8,387 nucleotides of DNA from Deltaproteobacteria bacterium. GTDB lineage: Bacteria; Desulfobacterota; Desulfobacteria; Desulfobacterales; Desulfatirhabdiaceae. The translations under genes were made by a program, and so were the position numbers. The stretch covers positions 1 through 8,387 of the forward strand of contig JAPLJE010000348.1 of the NCBI GenBank assembly GCA_026388755.1, read 5' to 3'. Below the pieces are notes generated by a model, which was not told the DNA's origin, searched no databases, and saw nothing but the letters and a program-made list of their open reading frames with translations. Shown here in pieces: positions 1-4,710 of the stretch; within the stretch, counting starts at the first letter, position 1; every line of letters begins with the position of its first letter.

Positions 1-134
1 ACGCTGAGCGAAACAACATGGAAATGATCGTTATGGGACACAAAAGCCGAACCGGGCTGGAGAGACTGCTTGTCGGCAGCGTGGCTGTCAAGGTGGTTAC
101 TTATGCGCCGTGTTCGGTTCTGGTCATCCGGTAA
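1..134 (+). CDS. Universal stress protein (UspA family), C-terminal end only
   Basis: Partial gene cut by the left window edge; reading begins at base 3 and ends at TAA 132-134, giving 43 visible residues. They contain the UspA nucleotide-binding tail: G-H-K-S, nine residues, then G-S, followed by a hydrophobic last strand ending CSVLVIR. The usual pattern is G-x2-G-x9-G-(S/T); here the second glycine is serine, so the ATP-loop is near-canonical. UspA proteins are small cytoplasmic alpha/beta stress proteins that dimerise and may bind ATP. A second, complete UspA gene lies about 0.8 kb downstream on the other strand. The family call is secure from the tail; which Usp subtype it is, and whether there are one or two Usp domains, cannot be told from this end. 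Confidence 0.85.
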   Translation, partial: AERNNMEMIVMGHKSRTGLERLLVGSVAVKVVTYAPCSVLVIR

Positions 135-333
135 GCGTTAAAGCAAACCAGCAAGCTTGATCGCGAAACTGAAATCTTCGATGGTTCGTTTGTTAATGAT
201 TGGATGTGTCGGTGTAGCCCAGAAAGGGAGCAGTTGCCGCCGGTCAAAAAATGCATCAGGGGCCGAGAATCAAAATGCGTTAAGCACTTGATTTTGGAAA
301 GTTCAAAGTTAAAAATCATGGTGAGTGGCAGTG

Positions 334-540
334 ATGAATAAAAAAAAACATGGACCTGATGGGATTTTTCCGGATTTCTCGCGCCTCATTCAGAGCATTC
401 AGCGCATAGAGGGGAATCCGGATTGTTTCGGCACTGCAGGCGAAGGCTGCGATCGTTTGGACTGCCGATGGCGCTGCTATTGCCTCAAAAAGCCGGAAAA
501 TCAGTTAATAACAGAGAATGGTGGGGGAGTGAAACAATGA
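334..540 (+). CDS. Small cysteine-rich protein, unknown function, coupled to PilZ gene
   Basis: A 68-residue protein of no family I can name. The N-terminus is basic (MNKKKHG), then a helix-prone stretch (residues 11-26), then a Cys cluster at C31, C39, C44, C48 and C50 (spacing 7, 4, 3, 1) including CRWRCYC, which could bind a metal or form disulfides. There is no signal peptide or membrane segment. The ATG at 334 is preceded by GGTGAG (320-325), a partial Shine-Dalgarno match; an in-frame GTG at 325 is a weaker alternative start. The TGA stop (538-540) overlaps the ATG of the PilZ gene as ATGA, the classical arrangement for translational coupling, which argues the ORF is real and works with the PilZ protein. 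Upstream, TTGATT (288-293) with TAAAAA (310-315) is a poor promoter candidate. Function is unknown. Confidence 0.6.
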   Translation: MNKKKHGPDGIFPDFSRLIQSIQRIEGNPDCFGTAGEGCDRLDCRWRCYCLKKPENQLITENGGGVKQ

Positions 541-866
541 CCGCTTCCGAAGACCATCGATGTGACCAACGATTTGCCTGTAAGATTCCTATCGTTGTTT
601 CTCGCTTTAATTCAAAACATTCCATGGATGCGTTATTGGTGGGTCACGGTATGGAAGGCATCAGTTTTGTATCAACGGATGCCTTCTTGCTGGGAACAGC
701 AGTGATAATCAGGGTAGCGTCTCGCACGGTGAAAGATTCTTGTAACAGTAATCTTGAGATGTTGCCGAGTATCAGAATAGGAGAGGTAAAATGGTGCCGG
801 GAGATTCCTGATGAAACATCCACTGCGTACGAGGTAGGGATCAGATATTTCCCCCAGGTTTATTAG
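537..866 (+). CDS. PilZ-domain protein with degenerate c-di-GMP motifs
   Basis: A 109-residue single-domain protein. It fits the PilZ beta-barrel pattern: an N-terminal D-Q-R-F-x-C-K-I-P segment (residues 10-18), a central G-H-G-M-E-G-I-S-F strand (36-44), and a C-terminal strand pair G-E-V-K-W ... Y-E-V-G-I-R-Y-F (about 82-105). In canonical c-di-GMP binders the first motif is RxxxR and the second (D/N)xSxxG. Here they read R12-xxx-K16 and G36-x-G38-xx-G41, so binding may be weak or lost. Start ATG 537 is chosen because GGGGGAG (523-529) lies seven bases ahead and because it overlaps the upstream Cys-rich gene's stop; the frame is open further upstream, but that stretch is covered by the other gene. 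Likely a cytoplasmic adaptor of motility, surface or second-messenger control; the partner is not shown by context. Confidence 0.75.
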   Translation: MTASEDHRCDQRFACKIPIVVSRFNSKHSMDALLVGHGMEGISFVSTDAFLLGTAVIIRVASRTVKDSCNSNLEMLPSIRIGEVKWCREIPDETSTAYEVGIRYFPQVY

Positions 867-945
867 TTTCCGAGAAATCTTCTATAATCATCACCCAAAT
901 TTGTGGTGACGGTCATGATCTTTGAGGTTGGTTTTTCGGTTTCAA

Positions 946-1407
946 TCATTCCACGACCCACACCGTACAGTTGCGGGCGGTTCGGACGATCTTTCCGGAT
1001 ATGCTCCCGAACAGAAATTCTTCTTTGCGGGAAAGCCCCTTTCTGCCCACCACGAGCGTTGCGTATTCCATAGAATCCCGCTCTGCAAGAATACATTCTG
1101 CCATCGAGGGACAATAGCGAAGCGTCGATCGGGTTGAGACATCCTTATCGGCAAAACCAGCGTCTATCAGAATCCTGCGATACTCCTCCAATATCCGATC
1201 CATGTGCTGCCGGTGCGCATGATACCATTTTTCTTTTTCTTCTTGGACAGGGAATTCGTCTTCTTCCGGCTCCCGGATCACATGAAGCACGGTTGCTTTA
1301 AACCCTTTCATGCCCCCCAACATACCTGCCACGTACTGAACGGCACGGCGGGAATTCTCGGACGCGTCCACAGCGATCAAAATGTTTCGATTCATTTCAG
1401 GGTTCAT
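946..1407 (-). CDS. Universal stress protein, UspA family, ATP-binding type
   Basis: A 153-residue single-Usp-domain protein, normal length for the family. Strand 1 reads NILIAVDAS with the nucleotide-contacting Asp14; the ATP loop is G121-R-K-G124, nine residues, G134-S135, an exact match to G-x2-G-x9-G-(S/T), so ATP binding is expected. The middle (residues 46-75) is charged and probably helical, and there are no membrane segments. The start at 1407 is favoured over the in-frame ATG at 1395 because GGGAG (minus strand, 1419-1415) lies seven bases ahead. The gene overlaps the end of the upstream kinase-like gene by 11 bases, so the two are almost surely co-transcribed and probably translationally coupled. 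This suggests the Usp is partner, substrate or co-effector of the kinase-like protein, which is inference. It converges on the PilZ gene with a gap of about 79 bases. Confidence 0.9.
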   Translation of the reverse strand: MNPEMNRNILIAVDASENSRRAVQYVAGMLGGMKGFKATVLHVIREPEEDEFPVQEEKEKWYHAHRQHMDRILEEYRRILIDAGFADKDVSTRSTLRYCPSMAECILAERDSMEYATLVVGRKGLSRKEEFLFGSISGKIVRTARNCTVWVVE

Positions 1408-2398
1408 TTCTAATCTCCCGGTTGGAAAAACTGGATTTGAATTCGTTCAAATCATCAAGCAGTTGCAAGGTGTGATCATAAAACACATTAGCACTCTTTG
1501 AAAAATGCATCAGTATCCGGTTCAGGTTTTCCGGAATGTAGGGGTAAATCTTGATGAGGTTGGCGACCCGGTTGTTGAACACGATATTGGTATCGTCTTC
1601 GCTTAATTCGCCAAAAACCTGAGGGTTGGCCGTTTTTATGTTCGGGATCAGCACATCGCCCATGCCGACCAGATACATGAAAACATTGCCCAGACCGAAC
1701 AAATCATAGCCATAAATGTTTTCCCTGTGACGGAAATTGTAGTCGAAATCAATCCAGCGACACCTTCCGGTATCCCGGTCCATCAGGATGTGATCCCTGC
1801 GGATATCGCCGTGCTTTTCGCCCCGCTCATGCAGAAAACGGATGGCTTCCACGCACTCGATATAATTGTCCAGAATTTCGGGAAAATGCAGGTAGAAATA
1901 GGTTTCATGGCCTATCCGGGATGCCAGGTCCCGGATATGATCGGCAATGGTTTTCCCGTAGATGAAATCAAGGATTCTAACGATATTGCTCTGATCATCC
2001 CGAACCGAAAAGCCGTGCATGAAATTGGCGTGGTTGCCGATCAAATTAAGAATCCTCGCCTCTTTCCGGGGGCTGCGGAAACATTCAAACTCAATGTCGC
2101 CGATACGGGCAATAAAATTTTCGTGGAAAACCAGTTTGATGATTTTTGTTTCCCCTGTGGTCAGGTCAATGGCGCGTTTGACCCAGAATTTGACCTCATC
2201 GTCTAGACCAAAACGCCCTTCTTTGGCATTATGGCGGATCAGATACGGTGTGTCGTTGAGAATCACGATGTCACCGTATTCGATACGGAAAAAATCACTG
2301 GTATCTTTGTAAATTTTGAACCGATGTCCTGTATCCTGGGAGGGAGACCAGCGAGCTGCCAGTTGGCGAAGCGATTCCTGGGAAAGATTCTCTCTCAT
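1397..2398 (-). CDS. Divergent Ser/Thr protein-kinase-like protein
   Basis: A 333-residue cytoplasmic protein with a eukaryotic-type kinase fold. Visible landmarks: an ATP-anchoring lysine in KIIKLVF (K88), the alpha-C glutamate in RKEARIL (E113), a catalytic loop H196-G-D198-I-R-R-D-H203, a metal-binding D217-F-D219 in place of DFG, and the alpha-F aspartate in YDLFGLG (about 232). HRD has become HGD and the usual metal-binding Asn after the catalytic loop is His203; no classical glycine-rich loop is visible. It may be an atypical or weak kinase, or a pseudokinase. About 80 residues precede the kinase core. The start at 2398 is preferred over the ATG at 2404 because GAGGAG (minus strand, 2410-2405) abuts the first ATG but is six bases from the second. 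The UspA gene follows with overlap. An outward promoter candidate lies at 2489-2517. Confidence 0.8.
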   Translation of the reverse strand: MRENLSQESLRQLAARWSPSQDTGHRFKIYKDTSDFFRIEYGDIVILNDTPYLIRHNAKEGRFGLDDEVKFWVKRAIDLTTGETKIIKLVFHENFIARIGDIEFECFRSPRKEARILNLIGNHANFMHGFSVRDDQSNIVRILDFIYGKTIADHIRDLASRIGHETYFYLHFPEILDNYIECVEAIRFLHERGEKHGDIRRDHILMDRDTGRCRWIDFDYNFRHRENIYGYDLFGLGNVFMYLVGMGDVLIPNIKTANPQVFGELSEDDTNIVFNNRVANLIKIYPYIPENLNRILMHFSKSANVFYDHTLQLLDDLNEFKSSFSNREIRNEP

Positions 2399-2488
2399 AC
2401 TCATCTCCTCGAAATTTTATCATGGGTAACCGCCAGCTCTGCCGGGGGACTTCTTTGCCGAACAGGAGCTGATTCGTCAAATTAAAAA

Positions 2489-2517
2489 ATGATATAATGC
2501 TACACACTAAACATCAA
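2489..2517 (-). promoter_or_regulatory. Sigma-70-like promoter for the kinase-usp unit
   Basis: Read on the minus strand, TTGATG (2517-2512), a 17-base spacer and TATCAT (2494-2489) form a good -35/-10 pair. Transcription would start near 2482, leaving a leader of about 84 bases before the chosen kinase start at 2398. Its -10 element overlaps a plus-strand -10 element (2490-2498), so the two promoters could not easily be occupied at once. Predicted by eye only. Confidence 0.45.
2490..2498 (+). promoter_or_regulatory. Plus-strand extended -10 element
   Basis: TGATATAAT is a perfect extended -10 (TGn followed by TATAAT). No good -35 is present at 17 bases, but extended -10 promoters tolerate this. 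Transcription would begin near 2505 and cross the A8G7 tract and the TTGAC palindrome before reaching hdrC, giving a leader of about 200 bases. It may instead be a by-product of the AT-rich minus-strand promoter it overlaps. Confidence 0.3.
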
Positions 2518-2654
2518 GCGATTTTCCCTTGCTGGGTAGTGTCATCAACTTCATGAGTTCATCTTCCATTGAAAAAAAAGGGGGGGATATTTCTGCAATC
2601 CCTTGGAAAGCTCTCCGTAAAGGACATTGTCCATTATTTGATTGGGTAAGGAGC

Positions 2655-2668
2655 TTGACTTAAGTCAA
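2655..2668. promoter_or_regulatory. Perfect 14-base palindrome, CRP/FNR/HcpR-type operator
   Basis: TTGACTTAAGTCAA is a perfect inverted repeat with TTGAC/GTCAA half-sites separated by four bases, the half-site type and spacing used by the CRP/FNR superfamily (FNR: TTGAT-N4-ATCAA; HcpR sites in sulfate reducers are also TTGAC-type). Its centre (2661.5) lies 41.5 bases before 2703, close to the start expected from the -10 element at 2686-2694, the class II activator position. It is the only perfect symmetric site noticed between the two divergent genes. Which regulator binds is inference. Confidence 0.55.
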
Positions 2669-2685
2669 TCCAAGCTGTTGCAGTT

Positions 2686-2694
2686 TGTGATAAT
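2686..2694 (+). promoter_or_regulatory. Extended -10 element for hdrC, near-leaderless transcript
   Basis: TGTGATAAT matches an extended -10 (TG-n-GATAAT), with a start expected near 2701-2703. The hdrC ATG is at 2705 and has no recognisable Shine-Dalgarno sequence, so the transcript may be almost leaderless. The usual -35 position is occupied by the TTGAC palindrome, as in activator-dependent class II promoters. TACAAT (2695-2700) is an alternative hexamer, but would place the start inside the coding sequence. Confidence 0.45.
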
Positions 2695-2704
2695 TACAAT
2701 AAAC

Positions 2705-3304
2705 ATGAAAACAAATCCATCCAAAACAAACGAGAAACATTCTTCTCAGCCAAACGCCAATTTTTGTGAAGCGGTGGTTCGTCGATCCGGAGAGAATTTC
2801 AGGCGGTGTTTTCATTGTCAGAGCTGTGGAAGCGGTTGTCCTGTGTCCCAGGCCATGACCTATCGGCCCAATGGCGTTATTCGTCTGGTTCAGTATGGTT
2901 TGAAGTCCGAGGTTCTTGAGTGTTCGGACATCTGGTTTTGCATGGGATGCAACACCTGTTCCACCGCCTGCCCGATGGCAATCGATATCGCGGCCGTCAT
3001 GAGCGCACTTCGGGAAATAGCGATTGAAGAAAGTGTCCGAATCGCAGAGCCAGGCATATACAATTTCCATCAGGAAGTTCTAAACTCGATATACCGATAC
3101 GGCCGAACCCATAAGCTGGAAATCATGATGCGATATAAACTGCGACAACGGGATCTTTTTTCGGATATGGATATGGGATTAAGGATGCTGGCCAAACGAA
3201 AACTGGATTTGCGGCCGTCAAAAATCATTAACAAAACGCAGATTCGAAAATTATTTTCGGCTAAAGTTCAAAAGGCAAAAGGAAATAATGATGCACCGTC
3301 CTGA
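2705..3304 (+). CDS. hdrC: HdrC-like subunit, two-[4Fe-4S] electron-transfer protein
   Basis: A 199-residue soluble ferredoxin-type protein of the heterodisulfide reductase subunit C family. It carries two complete cluster motifs C-x2-C-x2-C-x3-CP: C35/C38/C41/C45 and C79/C82/C85/C89, followed by a mostly alpha-helical tail of about 110 residues. In Hdr complexes HdrC passes electrons from the flavin subunit HdrA to the catalytic HdrB. The ATG at 2705 is chosen because the open frame upstream (to a TTG at 2642) runs through the palindrome at 2655-2668; no Shine-Dalgarno sequence precedes it. The gene overlaps hdrB by 14 bases, indicating coupled expression. No hdrA, hydrogenase or formate-dehydrogenase gene is nearby, so the electron donor is not shown. 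It could equally be named an HdrC-like partner of another oxidoreductase. Confidence 0.85.
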   Translation: MKTNPSKTNEKHSSQPNANFCEAVVRRSGENFRRCFHCQSCGSGCPVSQAMTYRPNGVIRLVQYGLKSEVLECSDIWFCMGCNTCSTACPMAIDIAAVMSALREIAIEESVRIAEPGIYNFHQEVLNSIYRYGRTHKLEIMMRYKLRQRDLFSDMDMGLRMLAKRKLDLRPSKIINKTQIRKLFSAKVQKAKGNNDAPS

Positions 3305-4139
3305 AGTCATTGACATCTCCTATTTCCCCGGCTGTTCCCTGGCAACGACAGCAAAGGAGAACAACCAATCCTTGATCGAGGTCTGCAAGCATATGGGATA
3401 CCGCCTTGTGGAACTGAAGGACTGGAATTGCTGTGGCAGTTCTTCTGCTCACAGCATCAAATCAGAGATGGGATTCCAGCTGTCCTGCCGAAATCTGTCT
3501 CTGGCGCCCAAAGGAATCCCACTGCTGGTTGCTTGCCCAAGTTGCATCCTGCATCTCAAGCAAGCCCATCGGCGTTTGATAACGGACACATCAGCCATGG
3601 CGAGTTATGAAGCGCGTTGGGGGCGGCTGGCGGATCAGGATCTGAAAATCATGCACTTTTTTGAGCTGATGAACAGTAAAAACAATGTGCTTCCGGATTT
3701 GACGCTGAATGGACTGAAATTTGTTCCGTATTACGGGTGTATGCTTGCGAGACCGCCAGAGTTGCGTCATGAAGAAAACTATCATGGCCTGATGGAAAAA
3801 CTCCTTTCTGCCTATGGAGCCAGCCCCATGACCTGGAACTATGCGTCCAGGTGCTGCGGCACCTTTTTATCGGTAGCCAGACCCGATGTAGTTGAACCTA
3901 TGGTAAACGAGATTGTTCAAAATGCCATGGATTCCGGCGCCGAATGCTTGATTACGGCATGCGCCATGTGTCACTTGAACCTTGAGATTCGGTGCTCGCT
4001 GAAACAGAAAATTCCGATTTTTCACTTCTCTGAAATCTTGTCCCTGGCTTTTCAAATCCGACCGAAAACCGACTGGTTTGCCCGTCACCTGATTGATCCG
4101 GCGCCCTTGCTGAAATCGAGAATGTTGATTACTTACTAA
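3291..4139 (+). CDS. hdrB: HdrB-like catalytic subunit, two CCG domains
   Basis: A 282-residue protein with two CCG (cysteine-rich) domains. Domain 1 has C15, C47-C48-G and C82-x2-C85 (ACPSC); domain 2 has C150, C188-C189-G and C224-x2-C227 (TACAMC). All five cysteines of each set are present, matching HdrB proteins that hold two noncubane [4Fe-4S] clusters and reduce a disulfide such as CoM-S-S-CoB in methanogens. In a sulfate reducer the natural disulfide or acceptor is unknown. The ATG at 3291 is preferred over the adjacent ATG at 3288 because AAGGA (3279-3283) is seven rather than four bases away. It overlaps hdrC. The C-terminal 25 residues after the second domain are not recognised. It ends 29 bases from the convergent duplicated-HTH gene, with no obvious terminator hairpin between. 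Confidence 0.87.
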   Translation: MHRPEVIDISYFPGCSLATTAKENNQSLIEVCKHMGYRLVELKDWNCCGSSSAHSIKSEMGFQLSCRNLSLAPKGIPLLVACPSCILHLKQAHRRLITDTSAMASYEARWGRLADQDLKIMHFFELMNSKNNVLPDLTLNGLKFVPYYGCMLARPPELRHEENYHGLMEKLLSAYGASPMTWNYASRCCGTFLSVARPDVVEPMVNEIVQNAMDSGAECLITACAMCHLNLEIRCSLKQKIPIFHFSEILSLAFQIRPKTDWFARHLIDPAPLLKSRMLITY

Positions 4140-4168
4140 AGAAAAATCAACTTATCCCTTTCCAGTCA

Positions 4169-4582
4169 TTAAAATGCTCCCAGCTGGCAGGGTTTAATTC
4201 TCATTCCCAGACCTTCACAGGCATTGCTGACCTCAATCTTCGGAATCTGAAGTGCTACAGCAATGTCCCATGCCTTCAGGCAGGAGAGCCTGCCATCTTC
4301 TGCCGCAGCTTCTATGACAGTCTTCAGTCTAAGGTCGACAGCCTTTTCAGGATGCACGATTTTTTTTTCAGGGCTATGTCCAAATAAGCCGAGCTGGCAA
4401 TGGGTGATACGATAATCCATTTGGTCCAGTGTCTGACCGATGGTTTTGGGTGAAACGTTCAGTTCTGCAGCAATTTCAAAGGCCGTACAGCAGCCAAGCT
4501 TTTGATTGATGGCTTTTTGGGATATGGCCTGCTGAATGCGGGAGGTATCTTCGATGGGATCAGGGTTGTTATCAGGCTTCAT
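4169..4582 (-). CDS. Duplicated HTH-like protein with two CQLG-x-F units
   Basis: A 137-residue protein I cannot assign to a named family. It consists of two copies of one 37-residue unit at residues 31-67 and 101-137 that align without gaps: C-x2-A-(F/W)-(E/D)-I-A-x2-L-x-(V/I), a helix-turn-helix-like stretch, then R-I-x2-C-Q-L-G-x-F. Twelve of 37 positions are identical, including both cysteines (31/101 and 62/132); the second copy ends exactly at the stop. The I-A-x-x-L helix followed by a second helix looks like a DNA-binding winged helix, and the paired cysteines suggest metal or redox sensing; both are inferences. The start at 4582 is set by a strong AAGGAGA (minus strand, 4597-4591) eight bases ahead, although the frame stays open to 4690. 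It is divergent from ispG and convergent with hdrB. Confidence 0.75.
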   Translation of the reverse strand: MKPDNNPDPIEDTSRIQQAISQKAINQKLGCCTAFEIAAELNVSPKTIGQTLDQMDYRITHCQLGLFGHSPEKKIVHPEKAVDLRLKTVIEAAAEDGRLSCLKAWDIAVALQIPKIEVSNACEGLGMRIKPCQLGAF

Positions 4583-4590
4583 AAGCAGAT

Positions 4591-4597
4591 TCTCCTT
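4591..4597 (-). promoter_or_regulatory. Strong ribosome binding site that fixes the HTH gene start
   Basis: Read on the minus strand this is AAGGAGA, eight bases before the ATG at 4582-4580. It rules against the longer reading from 4690, whose extra 36 codons would cover the tandem-repeat region and have no ribosome site. Confidence 0.7.
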
Positions 4598-4618
4598 GCG
4601 GGTTGCGATTTGTATTTG

Positions 4619-4632
4619 TTTTTCATGAAAAA
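4619..4632. repeat. Perfect 14-base palindrome in the divergent promoter region
   Basis: TTTTTCATGAAAAA is a perfect inverted repeat. On the minus strand it lies between a weak -35 (TTCAAT) and -10 (TACAAA) with a 17-base spacer; on the plus strand it overlaps the spacer of TTGTTT (4616-4621) and TATGAA (4639-4644), also 17 bases. A protein bound here could repress both directions, possibly the HTH-like product itself. It is AT-rich, so chance symmetry is possible. Confidence 0.4.
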
Positions 4633-4680
4633 TTGAAGTATGAAAAATGATGCATGCCGTTTGGTTGCATGCTATTTGGT
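4625..4680. repeat. 15-base-period direct repeats, including a 13/15 tandem pair
   Basis: TGCATGCCGTTTGGT (4651-4665) is followed immediately by TGCATGCTATTTGGT (4666-4680), differing at two adjacent positions. Just upstream, ATGAAAAAT occurs at 4625-4633 and again 15 bases later at 4640-4648. The stretch therefore has a roughly 15-base period over 56 bases, between the divergent HTH-like and ispG genes. It resembles a set of operator iterons; each tandem unit contains the palindrome GCATGC. Confidence 0.6.
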
Positions 4681-4710
4681 TTTTGTTCATTTCTATAACA
4701 TGATGGATTT

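Larger units (their letters stand above)
2399..2704. other. Intergenic region between kinase-like gene and hdrC
   Basis: These 306 bases separate divergently transcribed genes. They hold an outward promoter for the kinase unit (2489-2517, minus), an overlapping extended -10 element on the plus strand (2490-2498), a homopolymer junction of eight A then seven G (2572-2586), a 36-codon plus-strand ORF without a ribosome site (2553-2663), and the hdrC-proximal palindrome with its -10 element (2655-2694). No tRNA, riboswitch or clear terminator was recognised. Confidence 0.7.

Noticed and set aside
246..258. AAAAATGCATCAG, repeated at about 1502-1513
   Set aside because: The second copy is inside the kinase-like coding sequence and there is no further similarity around either copy; chance match.
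883..888. TATAAT on the plus strand just after the PilZ gene
   Set aside because: It has no -35 partner at 16-18 bases and points into the 3' end of a convergent gene, so it is most likely chance in an AT-rich gap.
891..909. Inverted repeat TCACC ... GGTGA between the convergent PilZ and usp genes
   Set aside because: The stem is only five pairs with a nine-base loop and no T-run follows on either strand, so it is too weak to call a terminator.
1727..2206. Plus-strand open frame of 159 codons opposite the kinase-like gene
   Set aside because: The kinase motifs on the other strand establish the true frame; this frame has no recognisable domain or ribosome site.
4140..4168. Possible terminator between hdrB and the duplicated-HTH gene
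   Set aside because: The 29-base gap has no inverted repeat or T-run; any terminator would have to lie within coding sequence.
4583..4690. N-terminal extension of the duplicated-HTH protein up to an ATG at 4690
   Set aside because: It lacks a ribosome site, runs through the tandem repeats, and a strong AAGGAGA precedes the internal ATG at 4582.
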